DNA of 64,000 nt, from positions 7,277,237 through 7,341,236 of the forward strand of contig NC_050467.1 in the NCBI RefSeq assembly GCF_013373865.1. The letters are read 5' to 3'. A model generated the notes under the pieces. It had not been told where the DNA came from, did not search any database, and saw nothing but the letters and a program-made list of their open reading frames with translations. The translations under genes were made by a program, and so were the position numbers. Positions 10,982 to 23,363 of the stretch are shown here, piece after piece (within the stretch, counting starts at the first letter, position 1; every line of letters starts with the position of its first letter). Source of the stretch: Monomorium pharaonis (lineage: Eukaryota > Arthropoda > Insecta > Hymenoptera > Formicidae).

Positions 10982-11581
10982 TTGGGGGAGATTTATAAAT
11001 ATGTAGTTGATTAGACTCTTTATTGTTTAATACTTTTTTTTTTCGGTGACCACAACCCTTAAACGATGATTTCTGCTAGAGATCCACCCCCCTAGAAGAT
11101 TGATTTGTGACTATTATTATAAAAATCTTAATATTCTATATATACAAATGTTAGGGTAAGTATCCTGTTGAACGATAAATATAAACTAACACAAACTTCC
11201 CACAAAAATACGATTGGAAGATTTCTCAGACATTGAATAGCAATGCAGTCAATTTTAATCCACAATAAACAACATCTCAATTATAAACATTTCTCAATGA
11301 CAACCAATAAACAAAAGCAAGTTATATAGAAATAAACATATTGCAACTTATATATAAATATATTTTTTTTAATTCGATAGGTAATTCCCTCTCTCTTTTT
11401 GATATATTATTAATTATAGACTTATTCAATAATGATTAATATCTTTTTTTTTTTAATTGATTAATTTAATAAAATTAAGTTAGCGAGATATATGATTGGT
11501 TTGTATAGGATTACTGGATATGTATGATTGCTTAGTAATCCAACTTTTTTATCGATATGATGCTTATTGAATATTGTTATA
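10982..11581. other. AT-rich noncoding stretch
   Basis: It contains T and A runs, scattered stops in all frames and no gene I can support. The first tens of bases may be the 5' UTR of the non-LTR element. Confidence 0.5.
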
Positions 11582-11769
11582 AATGTAAGATAGATCCAAA
11601 ATCACAGATACGTGTTAAGCCTCTTAAAATTTGTGAGTTCCCATATCGTATATTATGGAATAACTCGAGAAACGATACATATACCCTGACCCTGATTCTA
11701 TTTGTATATATTAAGTTCACGCGTGAGAGTCGTGAAATGCAGGGTGAAACAACGCACAACAGTTCTACG
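11582..11769 (+). ncRNA. Putative structured RNA element, copy A
   Basis: This ~190-nt sequence aligns with a second copy at 12250-12446 over most of its length. It can form an outer helix ACCCTG (11689-11694) with CAGGGT (11740-11745) enclosing TTCACG...CGTGAA (about 11715-11736), and an upstream helix TATCGT with ACGATA (11644-11649, 11672-11677). The outer helix covaries with copy B. No promoter or terminator is clear, and the strand is a guess. It may be a noncoding RNA or a structured repeat. Confidence 0.35.
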
Positions 11770-11957
11770 GATTATTTCTTCAATATAGCGTATAATACAT
11801 TTACTTAAATAATATTTTATAAATATGGACATTCATCAATTATAACATACACCTGATCAACATATATAAATATATTCCAAATTGTATTGTTAATTTAAGG
11901 AATTAACTTCCCTATTCTATATATATTACAATTTCCCCTTCGATATCTTATTATATA

Positions 11958-11989
<32 letters not shown>

Positions 11990-12249
11990 AATAAATATCT
12001 ATTTGAAAATCTACTTTAGATTATATAATTTCCTTCTTTCATTTTTTTTTAAATTTATGTATAATAAAAAAATCTTTTTTTTTAAATTAATGTATAATTT
12101 TGTAATTATATGATAGCCGACTTGTGATTAATTTATATATAATAATATTATATATAATATTATATATAATAATACAAGATATGCAATATTTATCACTACA
12201 ATAGTTCTTTTCTCACTATAAATTTTTTTTTTAAATCAAAAATTATAAT

Positions 12250-12446
12250 AACTGTAAGACACATCGAAATTTACCATGAATGTTGAGTATTTTTAAAAAT
12301 TGAAAATTCACGAGATCGTGTCTTAAGAAAGGATTTATAGAGCGAGACACATGTTGACCTTGTTTCTGTTTGTATATCTAAAGTTCACGTATGAGAAACG
12401 TGAAAAACAAGGTGAATTCCATCTGAATCAAAGTAACAGTTACACG
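12250..12446 (+). ncRNA. Putative structured RNA element, copy B
   Basis: Counterpart of the 11582-11769 copy, in the same orientation about 670 bp downstream. The outer helix is ACCTTG (12357-12362) with CAAGGT (12408-12413). The C-to-T and G-to-A changes relative to copy A keep the pairing. The inner helix is TTCACGT with ACGTGAA, and the upstream helix is GTGTCT (12318-12323) with AGACAC (12345-12350). Primary sequence outside the helices has drifted more than the paired bases. Confidence 0.35.
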
Positions 12447-13385
12447 TAATTTATCTATTCATAATATTTTGTACTATGTATTAACTTTGTTAAATTTTAA
12501 TAATTATATTAAATGCAATCAGTTTCATTTAATACTATCTGTATTTTATTCCCCTCCCTCCCTCTTTTTTTTTTTTTTAAGAGACTTTTCATATAGGTAC
12601 AAGACCGACTTACCAATGTGGATGCAGATTATAAATTTATTATTATCCAAATAATATTTAAGATTGTATTAATAATTAAGAAAAAGGAATGCCACTCTAA
12701 TATCTCACATATCTATCATAATGTTGCATTAATTCTTTTTTCGTATTAGTGTATTGCTCTCACGTCCTCAAATCATATAGTGCGGTATAACATAGCACGT
12801 ATAAAAATTGAAAAGGCAACAGTTATAAGCTTAATGTGTAAAATGCAAGCAAAAACTTGAAGAGTGTTAAGCATACTACGCCATGCTTAACAAGCAATAG
12901 AAAATCTTATCGGTTTTAAGCCTCCAGACTTACCTCCTTTAGTTGAGGGCTAGGTTATTCAAGTTATAACCCTGAAATGACTTGCAGACTGACCTCCGGA
13001 GGTTATTAACTTGGGCAAATTCAATCCTCCTGTAGATTTTTACTACTTTGCTTATCTCCTTTCTGCGTAATTTTCCATAAGATGGCAGCCCAAGATCATG
13101 TATTCAGTGTCTGTGGCTCGTATGGCTGTGCACGTGCACAGCTGAAATCCCTTTGTCCTTTGTCCTTTGTGATTTGCCTTGGAATATGTTCGAACAACCA
13201 AATAACAAAGCCGACCCTTTATATTCAATACTTTGATGATTTCCACTATTTTAATTACACTCTTAATAAAGGCTGATAGCCAACTTTTGTTAAATTATAA
13301 CTAGAGTGAAAGAACTACGTCTGTACGGGTCGGCTGCTCGAGTCGTTCTCCGAAAACTCACTCGAGTGAGCAAAGTTCTCTAATT
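12447..13385. other. AT-rich intergenic DNA
   Basis: No gene seen. It has a T13 run near 12565 and a short stretch at 13082-13250 with mixed composition and an open frame on each strand but no recognisable protein. Confidence 0.5.
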
Positions 13386-13389
13386 GATG

Positions 13390-13615
13390 TCTTAAAGTTC
13401 TGCAACTGGACAACTTGAAGACAACTTACAAAAGTTGTCTTTAAAGATAACTTTTCAATACGTCAAAAAAGTCATCTTTCAAAGGTGATTAAAAAGTTAA
13501 GTTTTGCATATAAGACGTCAAAAAGATGTCAAATTGATAACTTTATGGACATCTTAAAGAGCTCTTAAAAAAGATAACTTACAAGACCTCCAAAAGTCAT
13601 CTAAATGTTTATTGG
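13390..13615. repeat. Degenerate MITE-like repeat
   Basis: It is made of repeated short direct and inverted versions of AAAGTTGTC, AAAGATAACTT and GACATCTTAAAG. This internal texture is typical of decayed hairpin MITEs. No clean ends or duplication are visible. Confidence 0.4.
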
Positions 13616-13631
13616 GCATATATATTATATA

Positions 13632-13633
<2 letters not shown>

Positions 13634-13670
<37 letters not shown>
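13634..13670. repeat. (TC)n microsatellite
   Basis: About 18 TC units directly before a dispersed repeat. Confidence 0.9.
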
Positions 13671-13675
<5 letters not shown>

Positions 13676-13683
13676 TGTAATAG

Positions 13684-13790
13684 CATTATGTGACGATCCG
13701 TTTCTACATGAAGCACCCTCGCGCTCGGCACGACCGCGCTATATGTAGGTTAACTCCCTTAAAGAGAAGAAAGTTATATTTTTTCTTATT
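13684..13790 (+). repeat. Dispersed repeat, copy 1
   Basis: It begins ATTATGTGACGATCC and matches, in inverse orientation, 39799-39910. Shared blocks are ACATGA.GCACCCTCGCGCTCG, GTAGGTTAACTC and AGAGAAG. The second copy has about 25 extra bases in the middle. The family is not recognised. Confidence 0.65.
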
Positions 13791-13954
13791 ACTTAATCGT
13801 GCTGCAGGTGGTAGTCTTTATATAATTGCATTTTACTCCCGAGAGAACCGAGAGGTGAGCCGCCTGTCGGCGGCGCCGCGCAGTAACTGGCGAGCAAGCG
13901 CGCGGCTACGCATATAGTATTCTCGCAAAGTCGAGAGAGCGGGTAATCTTTCTG

Positions 13955-14025
13955 ATTGGCTGATGGTGGATCGGGGTAGCCAGCTCGGTATGGTATATAA
14001 GCGCGTCGCTTTTCACAGTCGCCAC
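13955..14025 (+). promoter_or_regulatory. Core promoter with CCAAT-type and TATA boxes
   Basis: ATTGGCT at about 13955 is followed by TATATAAG at about 13993-14000. Some 25-30 bp later comes TTCACAGTC (about 14015-14024), a plausible initiator. A 5' UTR of about 265 bp then leads to the ATG at 14287. The distances fit a TATA-dependent RNA polymerase II promoter. Confidence 0.7.
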
Positions 14026-14286
14026 CGCTGCTACTGCATTCGTTGAAGCTGGAGCGTTTGGCTGCGTCAGAAGTCAGCAGAAGTTTTTAGTGCTGCGTTT
14101 GAGTTAGCGTTAGAGATTATATACGTTGTATATAAAGTCGTGAAGACTTAGTAGCTTTCGTTTCTCTCGTCAGAGACGCATAGCTCACGACGCGCGTGGA
14201 CAAGTGACACGTGGCGAATAAGATTCAGACGCGAGCATCTTGAGATATCTTTTCCGAACTCGACGAAAAGAAGCACGAGAACAAAA

Positions 14287-14668
14287 ATGATGCTGAGCCT
14301 ACAGCGAAGAATGGTATCTCAGTGGAGAATGTTATCCACCTTGCTGTTTCTCGGATTGATCTGCAATGGCGAATTGATGCCCGTTCGTGTACCTGAAGAA
14401 ACAACGACAACGTCGTCATCGACAGACAAAAAGAATGGCATTGGCTCTCTGAATAACTACTGGCAAGCGTGGCTCCCGCTGGGCGAGCAGAACGCCTACC
14501 AACCCGATCTGAACTCCGCTACTCTTATGCGACGGACGCAAAGAGAGCCGAGTGTGTTTATCGCTCCGGAGTTAAACAACATGAACTTTATAAGTCCTAA
14601 GGCGAGCAAGAAATTTCTCCGGGATTTATTAAAAAAGAAGTTCAATAATACGCAAACCTCAGGCTTGG
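14287..14668 (+). CDS. Secreted precursor protein, first coding exon
   Basis: The exon opens with tandem ATGs in good context and encodes 127 residues plus one base. A basic start is followed by a hydrophobic run (STLLFLGLIC, about residues 17-27), a good signal peptide with cleavage near residue 30. The rest is polar, with a threonine/serine run, a dibasic-like RR (about 82-83) and a basic helix KKFLRDLLKKKF near the end. The exon ends at a strong donor (G|GTAAGT at 14669) in phase 1, so more exons must follow, and the adjacent N gap may hide one. Dibasic sites and the strong TATA promoter suit a peptide hormone or secreted signalling precursor, but I do not recognise the family. The frame remains open beyond the donor to 14694, which is intron read-through. 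Confidence 0.7.
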
Positions 14669-14846
14669 GTAAGTTGATATATTTTTTTAATTAATTAAGT
14701 TCAAGTTAATCAAGTTGATATTAAGTTGAATTTTTCAAAATAACTTGTCACAGTTAAAAAATTAAAATATTTAAAATTAACTATATACTATAAGTTAACA
14801 GCTATTAACTTTTTAAATTTATTGCCAATTTTTAATTTTTTTACTA

Positions 14847-15346
14847 NNNNNNNNNNNNNNNNNNNNNNNNNNNNNNNNNNNNNNNNNNNNNNNNNNNNNN
14901 NNNNNNNNNNNNNNNNNNNNNNNNNNNNNNNNNNNNNNNNNNNNNNNNNNNNNNNNNNNNNNNNNNNNNNNNNNNNNNNNNNNNNNNNNNNNNNNNNNNN
15001 NNNNNNNNNNNNNNNNNNNNNNNNNNNNNNNNNNNNNNNNNNNNNNNNNNNNNNNNNNNNNNNNNNNNNNNNNNNNNNNNNNNNNNNNNNNNNNNNNNNN
15101 NNNNNNNNNNNNNNNNNNNNNNNNNNNNNNNNNNNNNNNNNNNNNNNNNNNNNNNNNNNNNNNNNNNNNNNNNNNNNNNNNNNNNNNNNNNNNNNNNNNN
15201 NNNNNNNNNNNNNNNNNNNNNNNNNNNNNNNNNNNNNNNNNNNNNNNNNNNNNNNNNNNNNNNNNNNNNNNNNNNNNNNNNNNNNNNNNNNNNNNNNNNN
15301 NNNNNNNNNNNNNNNNNNNNNNNNNNNNNNNNNNNNNNNNNNNNNN
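14847..15346. other. Assembly gap (500 N)
   Basis: Exactly 500 undetermined bases, so the true size is unknown. It lies in the intron after the 14287 exon. Apparent ORFs across it are artefacts. Confidence 1.
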
Positions 15347-17418
15347 TGAGTCAATTTTTTTTTTCAGTGAAGAAATTTTTTTTTTAATACATTCTTTACA
15401 TATGAAATCATCTGCGCTGAAATACTCTGCACAGCTGAGCGAGCAGTGTTTCTGCTACTTCCTGCTATTAGTGTTTTGTTTTGAATATACATATATCTAT
15501 TTAATCAATTTACTTCTACAGTCTCCTCTATTAATAAAGCTGGATAAATCCGTCTCTTTTATAGATCATCATTAAGGTATCTTTCGCAGTGGGTAGGTCC
15601 TTCCAAGTCTTGTGAGTAATCTCGCAAGAATTTACGTCAATTTCTCGGGTTTTTTTTTCCTTTTTTTTCTTAGACTGAAACTTGGCTTGCGCCATAACGC
15701 CGCGATATCGTCGGCAGGAACGTCGCGGATAACGGTGAAACGGATAAAAACTTTATTACGAGGCGGCACAGTCCGTAAGCGTTTTGCGGTTTACACGTGC
15801 GCTACAGCGCCACGCCGGCTGAACGCGAATGTACGATTAATTAAATTGCATTTTGCCGCCGGCGGATTTCGCGTCGGTGGCGCGTGACCCGACTACGGAA
15901 TGCCGCCTCGGCAAAGTTTCCCGATGGCAAACAATTAGTCGCATCGATCTACACACGGAGGTAACGGGGCGCGACGTAATCACAGGCGAGATAAGATTTT
16001 TGGGCACGTGTGCGCAAACATACGAACGGCTGTGTGCACACGGAGTTTACGCGGGGCATAACGGCCGATTGTATGCGAAAGTTATTTGACGTATCAACAA
16101 ATTTTAGATTTGCTTGAAACGAAAGTCTATTTTATATATTTTTGTATCATATTTATAATGATAAAGGTTTATGAGAAAACATGTCATAAATATTACGCGT
16201 ATCGGGACTATTGAGTTTCTGTATTTAAAACAAATAATAAAATTTATTTTTAATCGTAACATTAATACTATAATTTTTAGATACATTAAAATTTATTATA
16301 AAAAGTATTAATATGATGCAGGAAGATTTTTTACGAAATAAATTTTTGTCATTTATAATATTGTTTGTAATTAATTTAAATTTTAAAATTTAAATAATAA
16401 TAATATTTCTCGTAATTAAGGTCTATAATTAATTAAATTTTACAAGTAATGTGACACATTTTATCTGTACAAAAGATACGCAACATATTTTTACAAACGT
16501 GTAATTTCCCAACAGTAACAGCTACACTGCACATAGATAATGCTCGGATCGATAAGCTGTTGTATTAGCAATTAGGTAACCGCAATGGTATAATTACTGG
16601 ATGCATTTATTTATGCGTGCGTCTATGACATATTGAGATCAAGACTAACAGTTGAAATCGCTTTTAGTACAAGTTAATCCTTCGGAAATGCGCCCGCCGT
16701 CGTGGCGCATTATCGTGAAACGTATGCCGACGCAAAACGCGCAGGCGTTTATGGAATCAAGCGGTTTAATCAATTTACAGCAATTTCATTATCGTTCGCT
16801 ACTCCGCGGTAAATTAATTATTTACGATACCGATTTAATTGGGCCGCGATAAAATCGCCCATTAATTTATGCACGTGAATACTTGGCTGCGCTTGCCACG
16901 TACGACAGTTGTTACACGCGAGATAGAAAACATAATCCGGACAGATTTTGCAGCAAAGTTTACGCGATTCGGAAAGGTACATGCTAATTATATGATTCAT
17001 GCGGGGACGTCGCACTATTTTTCCTGGAAGATCCCGGAGTAAATTAGCGCAGTCACGAGGGACAACGTCCACACGAAATGTTTATATTTTAAACATGTGT
17101 AGAAACTCACTCGCATCATCGATAATAGATTCCATTTTGAATTTAACACTGCCTTTCTCACGGATAAGTACCTATACTCCGTAGAGACTGAAGATAACAG
17201 CCAGAGAATCAGATTCAGTATCAAATACCGGCGATTAGCATTAAAATAGAGGCGTTGAGTCGAGGCGAGAATACGCTCCGTGATCGCGAGATCCACGCTG
17301 CCATGCAATAACGTTGTCTTGGCTGGAAATGAAACAAAAAGGGAGGGTGTGAGAGAGGAAGTGAGAAAGCTACGTTTTAGCGTTACGGCCGATTTTACAT
17401 GCAAAGAGAGAGGGAAAC

Positions 17419-17421
<3 letters not shown>

Positions 17422-17452
<31 letters not shown>
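17422..17452. repeat. (GA)n microsatellite
   Basis: About 15 GA units. It generates spurious Arg-Glu and Leu-Ser repeat ORFs on the two strands. Confidence 0.9.
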
Positions 17453-17453
<1 letters not shown>

Positions 17454-19566
17454 CGCGAAAGAGAATGGAGAGCGTCCGTAGTAAATACGCTAGTAACGGC
17501 TTTATGGCCAGGAACATCTTCTGTCCGATGTGAAATGTTGCTCGGCGCGGAGTCACGTTTCGGAGTACCTTTTTGGTTCCGGATATACGTTGCCAGCTGC
17601 ACTTCGGAGCCACTTTATGTGAAGCAATTCATCATAATGCTCTTCCCTTGCCCTCGAACGGTGTCTTTATCGGACGAACATGCGTATATACATATTTCAG
17701 ATATGATCTCCCGTCATCCCTTTTGCTTTCTCCCTTCCCTCCGTCTATGATTAAAAATATGTTAGTATTCTTTTTTTTCTGGGGCGAGGTGTGATTGAGC
17801 ACAGGCACATCTTTTCTAAAATAAAAAAATGAGACCGGGCATTTACTCTTTGAACAAGATATTTATTATACAGGCACACAAAAAGAAAGTTGTTTGTCCG
17901 GCGGACTAGACCATGATATTCTCTTATATTTTTGTGATCGGTGAACAATTATCCTAAATTATGATAATTGTAACAATGAAAAGTATTGAGAACAAAGTAC
18001 ATGTGTAATTTGATCTTTTATTTATTAAAAATTTATTACATATAAAAAAACAGAGCTTATACAGAATAATATTGCTGTGGAAAAATGTGTATTTGTATTA
18101 CATGTAATGACAAAATCATTAATTAGTCTCGCAATGGCCTCGTTTCAGTCTTTATTCCGTTTCAAACGTTTGCATTTAGATCGACATAATTTCGTTCGAA
18201 ATAATGGAAGCGTGCCGCTCATTATCGAGCGATTGCGACGAGTTTCATTTTGCTATACTTCGCTCTACGGCAATATTGGATAGAATGGATTAATTATTTC
18301 AAAACAATATTATGCATCGACAAACCGTTATAACAAACTTAAATCTGCTAATAAAGTTTTTGTGAATAATTCCTATTTAGATACGAAATACAAATGCAAT
18401 TGTTGGTCAATCATTTATGAGTTAATGGCGAAATCGTGAAAATTTTGATCGCATTTGTGGGATTTGGGCGAAGTTTTGGAAACAAAAAATTGTAATTTAC
18501 TCGCGGTAAATCGGTAAAAAAAAAGTGCGATTTAAAACGTTTCGGAAAATTCGCGTCTGGTAACTATGCTTCGATTGACAAAGTTCAAACTGGCTGGCGT
18601 ATGTAATACGTACTACGTATATCCCGATGAAGACCTGTTAATTGGAGTCCCCGCGGAAAATGAGAGAAAATACCGCGGTAGCGACTAAAGAACTTGCCAA
18701 TAAACCCAATTCGATGCATCCTGTCGTTAATTGCCGGGTCACACTTTAATAACGAAAGTCGAAACGAACTCCGTTTTCAATGCTCCGATAGAGTAATTAA
18801 TTTCAACTTGGGACTAAAAGGATATTCCGCCTCTGACTTATATATGGCGCGTTTTACGAAGGATTTAATTTTACGCTACAATCAATCGTTTTCCCTCGCG
18901 GTCCAAGTTCGGGGAAACGGCTTGTCGAATTTTGACAATTCGCAGACGCGCAAAATACTCCGTTCCATATTTTTCTTCGCTCTTCCCGTCCGCTGTCCTG
19001 GAACGGCGTTTGTTTGCCCCCGGAAGTCCGAGAGGTATTGATTTATTTCACTGTGCCTTCTTGACCGTTCGCAAGAATCCACCCCGGCTCGCCAACTTGT
19101 ATACGAATGCTCCAATTTTCTTCCTTCTCATCACGTCGGTGTCCACGGGCTGCTCGCCCTATTTTTCGGCTCGCGACGCGTCACTGTGGGATCCTGGACG
19201 AAGATTCTGCGTGAGCGTGACGTCGCGCGACGTTAATGCCGCGGCCAAGCGGCGTCGCCGACAAAAGGGGTTGTTTAATGGGCGATAGAAAAACGGAAAG
19301 GACGTCGGCTGGAGCGCTGCCTGAGCGATGGCCGAGGGGGTTGGAGCGGGGCTTGAGTGATCCCGTTCGTAAAACAAACCGTCGTCACGCGGAACGGTGG
19401 ATGCTTTTAGTCGACGCGACGCAATGCGGCATAAAGAGCCGGGATTGAATTTCCCGTGACGTTTCTGCTATGCACTCGCGGCTGACAAAAGTGGAATTTA
19501 AAACCGCGGGTTATATTTCGACCCGGGGGGAGGGCAGGCGGAAAAGTGCGCGCGACAGCAGCAATT

Positions 19567-19567
<1 letters not shown>

Positions 19568-19592
<25 letters not shown>
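19568..19592. repeat. (GA)n microsatellite
   Basis: About 12 GA units followed by impure purine sequence. Confidence 0.85.
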
Positions 19593-19597
<5 letters not shown>

Positions 19598-22500
19598 GAG
19601 AAGGAGGAACTATCCACTCTTATCAAATATCGATTGCGATGCGAAAGACGTGTGCAAATTGAGCAAACTTCATTCGATTATGAATCCTCCGTGTGTATTC
19701 GGTGCAGTCGTCGTTTTCATCTACGCGTACAGTATTTTTAGAATAAATACCAACTGTTCTGCTCGTGACAACCGTATCACCGGATCGGGACATCGCGAGC
19801 GGCTCTTATCATTTTCCCATCGTCGCGGAGTGCTAATTAGTAGCTCCCTGACATGTGCGTAATTAGCTCGACTCGAGCCCGCCGTGAATTTTAATAATTA
19901 AACATGTCATTAGTTTTGGCCACTTTGAAATGTCGCGTTGTACATTAAATTGAATTTACGGTTATGACGCGCCAGCAGCTTCCCCGCCCGTGTCGGGGAT
20001 ATTTACATTTTTCGGGCGTACGTCGATCGGACGCGTCTTTCGCCGTTGGAAGTCCTCGTCACGGAAAGATCGATCGGGAGCCGCGCGCGTCTCCCTTCGC
20101 ACGCTAGATAAAGCTGTAATATACGGTGGCGGGCATCTGTGTTTAACTTTCTGGAGCGGTTCCCGCGTCGATTACGGACAAGACGAATCGGAGGCGCGAC
20201 GCGGAACATTTGTTTATTCCCGCACGACATCTATTCTCGTTCCTCGTCGCGTCGCGCAAGCGGAATTTCAAATCAGTCCGTTTGGGACCCCCCCCCCCTC
20301 CTCCTCCCGTCGCCCTGGACGTCCCCGGAGTATCTCGCAGGAAGTGGCAAAGTTCAAACCCGTGTCGGACGGTATAACTAGTTTCCCTTTCGGAGATTGG
20401 ATGACTTCTGCCCTCTTACCGGAAGGGGGTCGTGCCGATAATCCTCCGCGACACTGACGTCAAGATCGTAACAATACCGTAAACGAACGCGTGACTTGAC
20501 GCGTTAACAAGAGGCACGTACGTCCTGCCGTCTTGACATTTCCTCCCCTAAGATTCGGCGGATTTAATATTAGACGAACTTTCAATCGCTTATAGGAAAT
20601 TACAGATCCGAGATGCAGTCAGAAAATCAATCTTAATCAAGTTTATCGTTTGTCGTAAAATTTATTTAATGTCAGGACATTACCTTATACTGCCTTGTAA
20701 AATTTGGTTATCAAAAATTCGATCTAATTTCTTCTCGCAATTTAAATGTTTTTTTTATTTCGCGTGGAGTGTTACTCTTAAAAGACTTTTAGTAATTTGA
20801 AGAAAGATACCGAGTATTAATTAAATTATTTTGCCTCTGACTACCGAACGTTACACTTGTCTCTAGCGCTTTGTCAAATACTCTGTGTGTTGTTGCTCTT
20901 TTTAATATTGTGTTTTAAGATCTGGGATCAACATATATAAGTTTACAGTTTTCTACAATACGCATACCCGTTTATGTTATTCATAACCCGGTTTCCATCG
21001 TTTTTGATCTTATAAATGTATTTTAATATGAAAACCGACTTACGAAAAAATTTCATTATTTTTCATTTTATTATTCATTTAATTGTATTATTGGTTTACG
21101 TTTTTATTTATTATGACACAATTTGATACGCAATGAGGTGTTTTATGGTTCAATAGTCATCATTTTTAACTGTTTAATTATATTTTCGTGTCCATCATTT
21201 CATTCATGTTTCAGTTCATACATATTGATAATTTGTTGTGACTGAGGAGGACTGAGTGTGGTCGAGGCGTTTCGGCAGTTTTTGACACGGTGTTATTAGT
21301 CGCGTTTATAATTATATAATGTTTATCTAAGTAATTATAATGTATTAAGAGGGTTTGTTTTGGCTTGATACATTGACCTGTTTATCATATTATTTTTGCT
21401 TGGCATTAGCGAGCCCTTTGTAATTGTTTGTATTGTTAATTAAATTACTTCTTATTATTTTTCTCACTTTTTAGTGATTTGTATTCAATAACGAATTAAT
21501 TGGAAATTGTAGCTTGATGTTTCGGTGCTTGTTATTGTTTAACCTTTCATCAATTAATTTTATAATTAATAAATAACAATAATGAATTGTCGAAGTAAAA
21601 CTGACTTAAATTTATTTTTGCAATTGACATATTTTTATTTATACCAATTACTAATTTTTATTATTACTTGTTAATTTTATATTAATACTATTTATTGTAA
21701 TAAAATTTGAGTGATATAATTTAGAAAATTTAGTTATAAAAAACAAGTTATAAAAAATATCTATTTAACTTTTGTAATAATTGCAAATATATGTAAAATA
21801 TTCTACAATAAATCTTTTTTTATGAAAACGTGAAAATTAAAAAATTGCATGATTACATTATTATTTTTAAATTGATCAAAAATTAACATCAATTGTACTT
21901 AATTTTGTAAGTGTTGTTAAGGCACAAGACATGATGAAATCTGTTAAATCTTTATATATATTACTCAGTTTTTATTTGCTTCATATTAAATAAAAATATT
22001 AAGTATTTACAATTTTTTAATTTAAGCGCACAACTATTATTCTCTAGTATCGATAGAATTTTAACAAAAATACAGTTTATCTCTAACATTGTATTTGCAC
22101 AAATAAATGTAAATGTTATGTTTCCTGGGTTACACGACATTTTCCCGAAAACTAGATGAGAAAATGTTGGTACTAACCAAATTCTCTAGGCAATACCGTT
22201 TCAATTTCTGCAGGTTAGTAACACTGTTAAAGTAGTAAATCCAAGGTTTGCAGAGTCGGTTTTGACGTATGCGCGCGTATATGTCAAACAATAAATATTA
22301 TATAAATGATTTATGACATTTGATTTAATAAATGAATAAAAATTACACAAATAACTAAAAATATAGTGCATAGAGATGAACAAGGTGAACAAATGTTTTA
22401 TATATTTATATGCAAGAGAAGAAATTTTAATATAATATATTAATATATTAATAAACTATACTAAATTATATTTTTATTATATTAAATTAATTAGTAATAT

Positions 22501-23042
22501 AATAATTTTCAGTTTCTTTGATGTGCCTTGACAGACAAGATTTATGATTGAAATCTGGTTTTCCATATTAAAATCATTGTCAGCCGAGAAACAAAATCTG
22601 TGCAAAATAAAATAGAAACATAAAGAAGGAAGAGGGAAAAAAATAAATGGAGAATAAACAAATATATATTAGATAAGTAGCTAATATCTTTATAAAAAAT
22701 CATGTATTCTATATGTGCTTTTTGTAGATGAACCGATTCTTTTCTTGAATTAATTTTTTGTTTCAGCTTCTTAGCCAATTGTAGAATGTTGACAGCTGGA
22801 CCACCAGAGAACAATTTCTTGCCGAATAAAGCTGTCAAATTCTAAGCCTGCTACTTCTTCGAGTATGTCAAAATTGTGAGCAAAAAAGTTGAAATTATAT
22901 TGTAACATCAATTAGATTTATCAACGGTGGAGTAACAGATTGATACAACAAACTGAGAGCAGGTTTGTCGAAATTGTTTGTTCTACAAAGCATATGTGCT
23001 GTTTGTCTCAGCAATGTACCGACATTATTTAAACTAAAAGAG

Positions 23043-23141
23043 ATCCCAGATAGCACGGAGAGTTTAAAAAGAACTCAATTGTATGTCACCAATTATGTTA
23101 CCAATTATCAATTCTTTTTGAATCTCTGTGCTATCTGGGAT
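23043..23141. mobile_element. Small hairpin MITE nested in the large inverted-repeat element
   Basis: ATCCCAGATAGCAC at the left and its complement GTGCTATCTGGGAT at the right enclose about 100 bp, most of which is an imperfect hairpin (AAAGAA..CAATT against AATTG..TTCTTT). It lies in the unique loop of the 22128-24444 element, so it inserted after or during formation of that element. Confidence 0.7.
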
Positions 23142-23252
23142 ACTATTGTGTTTATCGTCAACCTGTCATGAACGCTTTCGATAGACCTGCTCATTGTTTA
23201 CTGTTATTTTGTTATATAGTCTGCTGATCGGTATACACCTTTTATCTTTCAG

Positions 23253-23363
23253 CAAACAGAAAATGTGCTACCTACATTGGCTTTTACAAGAATGGGTTTA
23301 GAAGTAGCGATGGATGCTTGTCCAACAATCGAAGATCATTTCATAAGTGAATACACTATTTGA
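23253..23363 (+). other. Exon-like 37-codon frame in the loop of the element
   Basis: A good acceptor (TTTTATCTTTCAG) is followed by an open frame of 36 residues ending in TGA at 23361-23363. It reads as ordinary protein (LAFTRMGLEVAMDACP) rather than AT-rich noise. It may be the last exon of a lost transposase or a captured host exon. No upstream partner exon was found. Confidence 0.35.

Larger units (their letters stand above)
15347..22119. other. Long intergenic or intronic region without a supported gene
   Basis: 15600-16090 and 18550-20460 are rich in CpG, while 16100-16500 and 20650-22119 are very AT-rich. Many short ORFs occur in the CpG-rich parts on both strands, but none has recognisable domains or splice-framed continuity. 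The CpG-rich blocks could be regulatory or conserved noncoding DNA upstream or inside a large intron. A C10 run is at about 20290. Confidence 0.5.

Noticed and set aside
11683..11694. CCCTGACCCTGA resembling a telomerase RNA template
   Set aside because: The repeat is absent from the related copy at 12356-12363, one half is paired in the inferred helix, and TCAGGG is not an expected insect telomere unit.
14788..15354. ORFs spanning the first N gap
   Set aside because: They consist almost wholly of undetermined bases. The same applies to 38336-38857.
17015..17602. 195-codon minus-strand ORF
   Set aside because: It includes the (GA)n run as a Leu-Ser repeat and has no recognisable domain.
19990..20457. 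155-codon ORF in CpG-rich DNA
   Set aside because: GC-rich, stop-poor DNA also gives long frames on the other strand here. No domain, no splice-consistent partner and arginine-rich noise composition.
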